A stretch of 22,733 bases of DNA, taken from positions 1 through 22,733 of the IMG/VR virus record IMGVR_UViG_3300025671_000579. The stretch is one strand, 5' to 3'. A program made the translations under genes and the position numbers. Below, one piece after another: positions 15,443 to 21,012 of this stretch. This stretch comes from a virus. Every line of letters begins with the position of its first letter. Positions within the stretch are counted from its first letter, which is position 1. The notes below the pieces were generated by a model that saw only the letters and a program-made list of their open reading frames with translations, did no database searches and was not told the DNA's origin.

Positions 15443-16302
15443 TGAGTACGCAATTAACAGTAAATCAGTATTTCAACTCAGAATCTGTTCAACAGAAGTT
15501 TGAGAAAATGCTCGGACAGAAGTCAGCAGGATTCATCTCCTCTGTACTTCAGACGGTAAACAACAACAATCTACTTGCAAAGGCAGATCCTGCAACAATT
15601 CTAAACGCTGCTGCAACTGCTGCATCATTAGACCTTCCGATCAATCAAAGTCTCGGACGAGCATGGATTGTACCATTCAAAGGTCAGGCACAGTTTCAAA
15701 TAGGATACAAGGGATTCGTTGAACTGGCTCAGAGGTCAGGACGTTACAAATCAATCAATGCGATTGAAGTATATGAGAATCAATACAACGGATTCAATGC
15801 GTTAACAGAACAAATTGATGCAGACTTCTCGGTTGATGGAACAGGAAAGGTTGTCGGATACGCTGCTCACTTTGAGTTGCTGAACGGATTTACAAAGACG
15901 GTATTCTGGAGCAGAGAAAAGGTTGAGCAACACGCTAAAAGATTCTCAAAGAGTTTCGCAAATGGACCGTGGAAAACAGACTTCGATGCAATGGCCAAAA
16001 AGACGGTTCTCAAATACACTTTGAGTAACTGGGGAATCCTCTCCATCGAGATGCAAACGGCTCACTTGGCAGATCAAGCGGTCATTCCGGAAGATGGAAA
16101 ATATCAATATGCTGATAACGTGATTGATATTGAGGCAAACAACGCGGAGGAGGAAACTGCAAGAGTTGTGAAATTTCTTGAAAAAGTGAAATCAATTGAC
16201 GATCTTGATATGCTTGAGGATTCGTTATCTGGAGAAGAAATCACAGAGGATGCTCAACAAGCGATAGACGAAAAAAGAGAATCACTAACTGTTAAAGCGT
16301 AA
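15442..16302 (+). CDS. recT: RecT-like ssDNA annealing protein
   Basis: 286 residues of the RecT/Bet family. The N-terminal half matches the family well: AAATAASLDLPINQSLGRAW, PFKGQAQFQIGYKGFVELA and SGRYKSINAIEVYENQ. The C terminus is acidic and probably disordered. It anneals complementary strands at double-strand ends in phage recombination. It lies four bases from the YqaJ-like exonuclease, forming the usual RecT-exonuclease pair that generates and anneals 3' tails. Confidence 0.9.
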   Translation: MSTQLTVNQYFNSESVQQKFEKMLGQKSAGFISSVLQTVNNNNLLAKADPATILNAAATAASLDLPINQSLGRAWIVPFKGQAQFQIGYKGFVELAQRSGRYKSINAIEVYENQYNGFNALTEQIDADFSVDGTGKVVGYAAHFELLNGFTKTVFWSREKVEQHAKRFSKSFANGPWKTDFDAMAKKTVLKYTLSNWGILSIEMQTAHLADQAVIPEDGKYQYADNVIDIEANNAEEETARVVKFLEKVKSIDDLDMLEDSLSGEEITEDAQQAIDEKRESLTVKA

Positions 16303-16306
16303 GACC

Positions 16307-17140
16307 ATGAAAACTAGAACAGACTTCACCGATTACAAATTTCGCTGCTCATCATTGGGCAAGTTGATGACAGGCGTTAAGCCTAATCTCACAGACAAGC
16401 AATCAGAACTCCTTGAGACTTTGATTGCTAAACAACGAGGAGGCAACATCACCGACAAGCAGATCATCACTCTCGGACAACTAATTGAGAAACGTGATCA
16501 GCGTCCAACTTTATCAGCAACAACCAAGAACTACCTTGAGCAACTTCACAAGGAGGAGGTATTTGGTAAGCGCGAAGAACTCCGATCAAAGTATCTGGAC
16601 AAAGGGATTCAAGTTGAGGAGCAATCAATCACGCTATACTCTGAATTGACTGACACGCTTTTCATCAAGAACAAGGATCGAAAGTCAAACGCTTTCATAA
16701 CTGGAGAACCTGATAACACTCAAGGCAAAATTCGAGACATCAAATCTTCTTGGAGCTTGTCAACATTTCCTATGCATGATGACCGATTGACGAACATGGA
16801 CTATTGGTGGCAGTTGCAAGGATACATGGAGCTGTTTGACCTTGAAGATTCAGAGTTGATCTATTGCCTTGTTGATACTCCAGAGGAATTGATCAATGAT
16901 GAGATGAGGAGAACAGGTTGGAAGTCAGGATTCACGGCAGACATTCCGGATGATCTTGAGGCAGAGATCAGAAGTAACATGACGTTCTCAGACATTCCTG
17001 CTGCATTGAGAGTGAAAGTCTTTCCTGTTCAAAGAGACAGACTTGCAATGCGACAACTTGAGGAGCAGGTCATCAGATGCAGAGCCTACATGAACAATTT
17101 GTCTGTTAAGTTAGGCGGGTATATCCAGGAGGAGGCATGA
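16307..17140 (+). CDS. YqaJ-like phage exonuclease (PD-D/ExK fold)
   Basis: 277 residues. Visible nuclease motifs: DKGIQVEEQSITLYSE (~98-113), ITGEPDNTQGKIRDIKSSW (~131-149) with D136 and DIK (144-146) as the PD-D/ExK core, and WWQLQGYMEL (~167-176) as the Q-containing motif. These are characteristic of YqaJ/lambda-exonuclease-type enzymes, which resect double-strand ends to give the 3' strand RecT anneals. It follows recT directly. The cassette island begins right after its stop. Confidence 0.85.
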   Translation: MKTRTDFTDYKFRCSSLGKLMTGVKPNLTDKQSELLETLIAKQRGGNITDKQIITLGQLIEKRDQRPTLSATTKNYLEQLHKEEVFGKREELRSKYLDKGIQVEEQSITLYSELTDTLFIKNKDRKSNAFITGEPDNTQGKIRDIKSSWSLSTFPMHDDRLTNMDYWWQLQGYMELFDLEDSELIYCLVDTPEELINDEMRRTGWKSGFTADIPDDLEAEIRSNMTFSDIPAALRVKVFPVQRDRLAMRQLEEQVIRCRAYMNNLSVKLGGYIQEEA

Positions 17141-17165
17141 TTGCCCGACCCGTAGGGTTATTGGC

Positions 17166-17293
17166 GGTCAACGGTTACAGATATGAAAAATAGGGCTTTG
17201 ACACCATCGACATTTCACCCGAAAACGGAAACAGCAGACCGTGATAATACTGCGCGACCCAAGTTCGCCCGTTTTTTATATCTGATGTTGTGT
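17166..17293 (+). other. attC-like recombination site 1 (hairpin)
   Basis: The stem CAGATATGAAAAA (17178-17190) pairs with TTTTTTATATCTG (17272-17284) at 12 of 13 positions, continued by GGGC/GCCC inside. The stem is preceded by GGTCAAC (17166-17172, 6/7 match to the attC RYYYAAC box) plus a five-base spacer. It is followed by an AT dinucleotide and GTTGTGT (17287-17293, 6/7 match to GTTRRRY). This order of outer box, spacer, inner stem and outer box is that of an attC site. Its GGTCAAC box has no matching partner upstream, so the cassette it belonged to may be lost. Confidence 0.5.
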
Positions 17294-17301
17294 AATGTTT
17301 T
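17287..17301 (+). repeat. Cassette left arm, pairs with 17802-17816
   Basis: GTTGTGTAATGTTTT matches the reverse complement of 17802-17816 at 14 of 15 positions. The two arms enclose both small genes at 17323-17789. In a circular cassette they would pair as the outer stem of attC-like site 2. Confidence 0.7.
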
Positions 17302-17322
17302 TTATTTTCTAAATATATAATC

Positions 17323-17475
17323 ATGAAAAATCACAATTTCTGGCATTACTTGTCAGACGGAAAAATGCACCATTTTCAATTAGTTAGTGAAAATGGAGAG
17401 TTGAAGTACTACGTTGACGGAAAATTGGTTCAGTCAATTTCTGACACAAATAATTCAAAGGCTAAAAAGTCTTGA
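17323..17475 (+). CDS. Small cassette-borne hypothetical protein
   Basis: 50 residues starting MKNHNFWHYLSDGKMHHFQL, then alternating short strands (ELKYYVDGKLVQSI) and a Lys/Ser tail. His/Trp-rich and polar. It lies inside the inverted repeat, on the same strand as the attC-like site. It overlaps the opposite-strand gene at its 3' end by 46 bases. No family recognised. The codon use is more AT-rich than neighbouring phage genes. Confidence 0.45.
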   Translation: MKNHNFWHYLSDGKMHHFQLVSENGELKYYVDGKLVQSISDTNNSKAKKS

Positions 17476-17789
17476 CCTTGAATATTTTCAGTGTCAATTT
17501 TCATCAATTTGACTTCAATTTCCTTGTCGTCATTTTTGATTGTTTTAACGTTGTTCGACTTAAAGTCAAGAGATATTTGCTTAGTGTCAGAAGTATGTTG
17601 GATAAACGTAAGCTGTCTAATCTCCACACGTTCATTACCGTCTTTTTCTTTATAGTCGGCAACGCTAGGATTTACAAGGATTGTCACAGCATCTTTACTA
17701 TATGGAACGTGAACTTGAAACGTAAGTCCACATGCACTGTCAATTGGAGGCTGAAAGGGTGATTGCACTAATCTTAATAATTTGCTCAT
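17430..17789 (-). CDS. Cassette-borne hypothetical protein, minus strand
   Basis: 119 residues, predicted all-beta: repeating strands (TFQVHVPYSKDAVTILVNPS, VEIRQLTFIQHTS, KQISLDFKSNN, KEIEVKLMKIDTE) and an acidic C terminus (ELFVSEID). No signal peptide, membrane segment or enzyme motif. Its ATG lies near the right arm of the cassette inverted repeat and it runs against the surrounding early genes. With the converging 50-residue gene it could form an antitoxin/toxin-like or anti-defence pair, which is speculation from the layout. Confidence 0.55.
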   Translation of the reverse strand: MSKLLRLVQSPFQPPIDSACGLTFQVHVPYSKDAVTILVNPSVADYKEKDGNERVEIRQLTFIQHTSDTKQISLDFKSNNVKTIKNDDKEIEVKLMKIDTENIQGQDFLAFELFVSEID

Positions 17790-17801
17790 GTGTCGTTTTT
17801 T

Positions 17802-17816
17802 AAAATATTACACAAC
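17802..17816 (+). repeat. Cassette right arm, pairs with 17287-17301
   Basis: AAAATATTACACAAC, whose last seven bases (ACACAAC) match the attC RYYYAAC box at 6 of 7. A six-base spacer separates it from the inner stem at 17823. Confidence 0.7.
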
Positions 17817-17900
17817 GACCCGATCGTATGACGCGAGCAATGACGAAGGAATTGCGGGGAGTCATCCGACTTTGGGCTTGCGTTATACGATATGTTAACG
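17810..17900 (+). other. attC-like recombination site 2 (hairpin)
   Basis: The inner stem pairs 17823-17838 (ATCGTATGACGCGAGC) with 17876-17891 (GCTTGCGTTATACGAT) over 16 positions, the two non-Watson-Crick positions being G-T. A second small stem ATGAC/GTCAT lies inside (17840-17844, 17861-17865). Outer boxes are ACACAAC (17810-17816) and GTTAACG (17894-17900). Spacers are gacccg on the left and AT on the right, the same AT as in site 1. If the preceding cassette circularised, GTTGTGT from its left end would replace GTTAACG and pair exactly with ACACAAC. Confidence 0.6.
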
Positions 17901-17913
17901 AATGTGTTGCAAG
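17894..17913 (+). repeat. Left arm of a second gene-flanking inverted repeat
   Basis: This 20-base arm, from GTTAACG to TTGCAAG, matches the reverse complement of 18208-18227 at 18 of 20 positions. The two arms flank the 79-residue gene. Confidence 0.75.
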
Positions 17914-17945
17914 AACTTAAACTGAGATAACTAAATAACCACAAG

Positions 17946-18185
17946 ATGAAAGAGAAAATTATCGAGATTCTTAAAAGTGAAGAAGAACCTATGGGTCAAC
18001 TACTATTTATGGAAAACTACGGAAAGGTTGCCGATAAGGTAATCTCGTTATTTTCTCAGCCCAATGGAGGAGATCGGGTCGTTAACGAAAATGAGCCTCA
18101 AAAAAAGGTTTGTAGAAATTGTGGTATTGACAAAGCTACTGTGATTGGACTATGTAATGACTGCTATGGATGTGGTGCGCCTTGA
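17946..18185 (+). CDS. Small zinc-ribbon-like protein in second cassette
   Basis: 79 residues. The N-terminal part is helical (KEKIIEILKSEEEPMGQLLF, NYGKVADKVISLFSQ); the C-terminal part has CRNCGIDKATVIGLCNDCYGCG, with Cys pairs that could bind one zinc. Such small helix-plus-zinc proteins are common in Bacteroidetes phages, usually with no known role. It lies inside an 18/20 inverted repeat and 45 bases after attC-like site 2, so it may have been acquired as a cassette. Confidence 0.55.
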   Translation: MKEKIIEILKSEEEPMGQLLFMENYGKVADKVISLFSQPNGGDRVVNENEPQKKVCRNCGIDKATVIGLCNDCYGCGAP

Positions 18186-18207
18186 CACAAACCGATTGAG
18201 GCGGTTG

Positions 18208-18227
18208 CTTGCAACATTTTCGTTAAC
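18208..18227 (+). repeat. Right arm of the second gene-flanking inverted repeat
   Basis: From CTTGCAAC to CGTTAAC, complementary to 17894-17913 at 18 of 20 positions. No long hairpin follows; the next GTTAAC is at 18249-18254 after 21 bases. A complete attC-like site is therefore not seen here, and this may be a degenerate one. Confidence 0.75.
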
Positions 18228-18267
18228 TACCGCATAAAAACAACAACTGTTAACTAACTGAAAGCCA

Positions 18268-19068
18268 ATGAAAACTACAACTAAAATTCGGAAGCAACTA
18301 GATTTGTTCCGAACGTATTTGACAGCTAAGCACTACTCAAAAAGAACTATTGAGCAGTATTCATCAATACTGAAAATGTTCTTGTCTGATTTCAATGAAT
18401 ACCCAAGAGACATTACAGCAAATCAAATTACAGAATGGATAGCATCAAAGGGCAATGCCTCAACTATGGGGCAGTATCGCGGAGCTTTGAAGAACTACTA
18501 TGATCACGTTGTCGGACAATCAAACAAGTTCAAGAAAATTCCATATCCGAAGAAAGAGAATCGCGTTCCTCAAATAATGTCTCAAGAAGTAGTCATTGAG
18601 AGAATCAACTCAATTGATAATTTGAAGCATAGAATGGTCGTGTCAGTTCTGTACGGTGCAGGAATCCGGTTATCTGAATTACTTGATTTAAGAATAACCG
18701 ATATTGACGGAGACCGAAACACGTTATTCATCCGACACGGTAAAGGAGGAAAGGACAGGGTTGTTCCAGTGTCATCTAAACTGATTCAAGACCTTAGAAT
18801 ATACTTCAAACAGTACCGTCCAACATCATACCTTTTTGAAGGTCAATTCGGTGGAATTTATTCGTCTACGAGCGTTCAGAACATCTGTCGAAAGTACATG
18901 AAATGCAATCCTCATCTATTAAGGCATTGCAATCTCACTCATTTGGTTGAGTCTGGTGTTGATATTAGTGAAGTGAGCAAAAGAGCAGGACACGCCAAGT
19001 TGGAGACCACTATGGTTTACAATCACATAGCAACCACATTCAACCCTATTACACTTCTAGCGGCTTGA
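18268..19068 (+). CDS. Tyrosine recombinase (XerC/D-like integrase)
   Basis: 266 residues. The N-terminal SAM-like core-binding domain (~10-90) precedes a catalytic domain with the full set: R134 (YGAGIRLSELLDLR), K159 (HGKGGKDRVVP), H216-x-x-R219 (NPHLLRHCNLTHLVESG), H242 (AGHAKLET) and the nucleophile Y251 (MVYNH). It is compact and shows no obvious extra helix of the kind integron IntI enzymes carry, so it is XerC/D-like rather than IntI. It lies 40 bases after the cassette island and overlaps RusA. It could be the phage integrase, or act on the attC-like sites upstream; the sequence cannot decide. Confidence 0.88.
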   Translation: MKTTTKIRKQLDLFRTYLTAKHYSKRTIEQYSSILKMFLSDFNEYPRDITANQITEWIASKGNASTMGQYRGALKNYYDHVVGQSNKFKKIPYPKKENRVPQIMSQEVVIERINSIDNLKHRMVVSVLYGAGIRLSELLDLRITDIDGDRNTLFIRHGKGGKDRVVPVSSKLIQDLRIYFKQYRPTSYLFEGQFGGIYSSTSVQNICRKYMKCNPHLLRHCNLTHLVESGVDISEVSKRAGHAKLETTMVYNHIATTFNPITLLAA

Positions 19069-19391
19069 CCAGGATAAACATAAAGCCATTAAGCGTAAAT
19101 GAGTGCTGGCAAGGTCGCAGGTTTCGAACTGATAAGTATAGAGCCTATCAAAAAGAAGTATCGTTAAAACTGAAACCGATGAAAGTAGGGAGTGGCAAAT
19201 TGTCACTATCTCTTCGTTTCGGGTTATCAAGTAAAAATGCCGACATAGACAACCCAATCAAAAGTTTTTTGGATTGTTTACAGGCCAAATACGGCTTCAA
19301 CGACAAGCAGATCTACCGATTGACAGTTGAAAAAGAGGATGTTCCGAAAGGCTCTGAGTACATCGAGTTCACTTTTTCGGAGTTAATTTGA
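19065..19391 (+). CDS. rusA: RusA-like Holliday junction resolvase
   Basis: 108 residues with the RusA layout: NADIDNPIKSFLDCLQAKYGFNDKQIY gives the conserved acidic residues D60, D62, D70 and D80 needed for metal-dependent cleavage. It starts with TTG overlapping the integrase stop, supported because the N-terminal motif NIKPLSVNECWQGRRF begins right there. It resolves Holliday junctions produced by RecT-type recombination and replication. Confidence 0.82.
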   Translation: MTRINIKPLSVNECWQGRRFRTDKYRAYQKEVSLKLKPMKVGSGKLSLSLRFGLSSKNADIDNPIKSFLDCLQAKYGFNDKQIYRLTVEKEDVPKGSEYIEFTFSELI

Positions 19392-19489
19392 ACTCAAACA
19401 GAAAAATAATTACACTTTTTCTATATGTATTTGTAATTGGTACGAATTAATTTGTAAATTCGCTTATCGCTTAACAAAAACAAAAAGCC
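19392..19489 (+). promoter_or_regulatory. AT-rich gap with candidate promoter and palindrome
   Basis: The gap before the next gene contains TTAATTTG at 19447-19454 (7/8 of the -7 consensus). A 6-base inverted repeat CGAATT/AATTCG at 19443-19448 and 19457-19462 overlaps it, so it may be a regulated promoter. No -33 element is convincing. Confidence 0.3.
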
Positions 19490-19729
19490 ATGATAGCAGA
19501 TTTCACATCACTTCCAAAGACAAGACAAGAGAGAGACCGTTCTAATTTCGTTACTGTTCCATCAGTAGATAACTTAGACGGTCAGAGATGGATCTTCAGC
19601 CAAGAAGAGGGAGAAGAATACTTGAAAGAGTTCCGTGAGAAGTACGGAACAATTGAGAACTACAATAAAGCAGCCAAGAGATACTGCGATTTAAAGGCTG
19701 AATGGTGCAAGGCAAACACTTCTGAGTAA
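19490..19729 (+). CDS. Hypothetical early protein
   Basis: 79 residues, soluble, acidic, mostly helical (QRWIFSQEEGEEYLKEFREK, NYNKAAKRYCDLKAEWCK). Starts MIADFTSLPKTRQERDR. No domain recognised. It is the first of a run of small early genes that follow an AT-rich gap. Confidence 0.5.
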   Translation: MIADFTSLPKTRQERDRSNFVTVPSVDNLDGQRWIFSQEEGEEYLKEFREKYGTIENYNKAAKRYCDLKAEWCKANTSE

Positions 19730-19741
19730 TCATTAACCATA

Positions 19742-19755
19742 AAAATCAATAGACA
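19742..19755 (+). repeat. Short copy of the early-gene leader repeat
   Basis: AAAATCAATAGACA, identical to the last part of the 36-base repeats at 15037 and 15407, again ending at the ATG of an early gene. Confidence 0.6.
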
Positions 19756-19979
19756 TGAAAACAGTACAGGTGAAATTCAGAAACACGATTTTCGACATAA
19801 CTCACGATGATGGGATTATTGACAAAATCGATTATAACGGACAAGAGGTTCAAGGATTGATGTTCGACATGGGATTTCTGGGAGACATGACAATCGCTCT
19901 CCTTGAAACCATTGCATCCGATGAGATGGATGCTGCACAATACGCGGTTGAATTGCAAAGAGAATCAGAAACAGTTTAA
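19755..19979 (+). CDS. Hypothetical early protein
   Basis: 74 residues with short strands at the start (TVQVKFRNTIFDITHDDGII) and a helical C-terminal half (DMTIALLETIASDEMDAAQY). Acidic. Preceded by the short leader repeat. No family recognised. Confidence 0.5.
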   Translation: MKTVQVKFRNTIFDITHDDGIIDKIDYNGQEVQGLMFDMGFLGDMTIALLETIASDEMDAAQYAVELQRESETV

Positions 19980-19989
19980 ATCTAGGACC

Positions 19990-20178
19990 ATGAAATCAAA
20001 AGATATCGAAATGATAGAATGTCCAGAGTGCAACGGAGAAGGCACTTGGTATAATGACACATCACGACAATGTACCACATACAGAGGAGACTGCTGCGGA
20101 GGTTGCGGTTATGATGTGGATTGCGAAACTTGCAACGGAACGGGCGAAATTGAAAAAGAGGAAGAAGATGAAGTATAA
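19990..20178 (+). CDS. Small zinc-binding protein with two CxxCxGxG motifs
   Basis: 62 residues from the ATG at 19990, preceded by AGGACC; longer readings start inside the previous gene. CPECNGEG and CETCNGTG match the DnaJ-type CxxCxGxG zinc motif, separated by a loop with CCGGCG. The C terminus is very acidic. Such single zinc-ribbon proteins occur in phages of this group, with a role unknown to me. The next gene overlaps its 3' end by 11 bases. Confidence 0.6.
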   Translation: MKSKDIEMIECPECNGEGTWYNDTSRQCTTYRGDCCGGCGYDVDCETCNGTGEIEKEEEDEV

Positions 20179-20347
20179 TATCACATCACAGGAAGTTCTA
20201 GATGCGTTAGCATTACAGAAGCATCCGATAGAGCTTGACGAGTCTGGAAATGACAAGAACAACCTACTGAGGCAAGTATTCATCAATGGTTACCTGTTAG
20301 GAATGAAGGCAATTATTGAAGCAAACCAACAAAATCAAAAGCGATGA
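20168..20347 (+). CDS. Small hypothetical early protein
   Basis: 59 residues starting MKYNITSQEVLDALALQKHP and ending in a helix (NGYLLGMKAIIEANQQNQKR). It overlaps the previous gene by 11 bases and the next by four (ATGA), typical of a tightly packed operon. No domain recognised. Confidence 0.5.
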   Translation: MKYNITSQEVLDALALQKHPIELDESGNDKNNLLRQVFINGYLLGMKAIIEANQQNQKR

Positions 20348-20568
20348 AATCAAAGAAGAATCCAATCGAAACAGTATCAGAGTGCTGCGGATCTTATCCC
20401 GTACTTGACAGCGAAGATCAAGGAATCTGCTCGGAGTGCTACGAACATTGCGACTATGTATGTGCGGAGTGCGACAACTCCGGATATTATGAGACAAACA
20501 TTGACGGTGCAGATGTCGAATGTATCTGCCAGAACTGCAACTCTGATCAACAAAAACCATATAACTGA
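20344..20568 (+). CDS. Small cysteine-rich (zinc-binding) protein
   Basis: 74 residues with ten or so Cys in paired spacings: ECCGS, CSECYEHCDYVCAEC, then CICQNC. These would bind two or more zinc ions, giving a compact ribbon. It starts MKSKKNPIETV. It is the second Cys-rich small protein within 600 bases, which together with the one at 17946 suggests zinc-ribbon accessories of the early region. Confidence 0.5.
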   Translation: MKSKKNPIETVSECCGSYPVLDSEDQGICSECYEHCDYVCAECDNSGYYETNIDGADVECICQNCNSDQQKPYN

Positions 20569-20574
20569 GAAACC

Positions 20575-20892
20575 ATGAAACAGACATCAATATCATTCCA
20601 CAACACAACGAACCTTGAGAGTTCAGAACTTGAAACGGCTAATTCCAAGGCACTAACTCAGGACGAGGAAGTACTTCATCTGTTCAAAGTGTTTGACAAG
20701 CTCACGTTAACTCCAGAGCGTATTCACAAGCATTTGCAGGATACTCATCCAAACAAATACAGAAATGTTCCTCTCACATCAATCAGAAGAGCGTTCTCGA
20801 ATCTGAAGAAACAAGGCTTGATTGAAAAGACCAACATAATGGTTCGCGGCAATTTCGGAATGAGTGTTCACTCTTGGAAGTTGTGCAAATGA
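20575..20892 (+). CDS. Winged-helix-like early protein
   Basis: 105 residues. After a polar N terminus, residues ~32-100 read as a winged helix: a helix with FKVFDKLTLTPERIHKHL, a recognition-helix-like segment VPLTSIRRAFSNLKKQG, and a wing with LIEKTNIMVRGNFGMSVHSW. This pattern is found in small transcription or replication regulators of phages. It ends ATGA overlapping the first methylase-like start. Confidence 0.6.
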   Translation: MKQTSISFHNTTNLESSELETANSKALTQDEEVLHLFKVFDKLTLTPERIHKHLQDTHPNKYRNVPLTSIRRAFSNLKKQGLIEKTNIMVRGNFGMSVHSWKLCK

Positions 20893-20990
20893 AACACGGC
20901 TCATTGTTTAGCGGTATTGGTGGAAGATACGACAAGAAAAGACGAGAATTAACAGGTAAAAAAACAGTAAATGTTAAACGCAAAAAATAA
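20889..20990 (+). pseudogene. Orphan methylase N terminus fused to a basic tail
   Basis: A 33-residue ORF. The first 12 residues (MKHGSLFSGIGG) are the conserved start and AdoMet-binding motif I of a C5 cytosine methylase. It then continues as RYDKKRRELTGKKTVNVKRKK instead of the expected FDLAAEW. It overlaps the previous stop (ATGA), the natural place for the methylase gene. It looks like the remnant of a methylase gene joined by recombination to the end of another gene. Synonymous differences from the second start at 21013 show the two are different alleles. Confidence 0.55.
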
Positions 20991-21012
20991 GTTTTCCAGA
21001 GATGAGGGAGTC

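Noticed and set aside
17183-17320. 45-codon ORF (MKNRALTPSTF...) across attC-like site 1
   Set aside because: It runs through both stem arms of the hairpin and into the left arm of the cassette; its codons follow the stem symmetry, so it is likely a by-product of the repeat.
17472-17762. 96-codon plus-strand ORF opposite the 119-residue cassette gene
   Set aside because: Phe/Val/Leu-rich antisense reading of beta strands; the minus-strand frame has a cleaner start next to the cassette arm and more protein-like composition.
17141-18260. CRISPR array
   Set aside because: Repeats here are inverted arms enclosing genes, not regularly spaced direct repeats.
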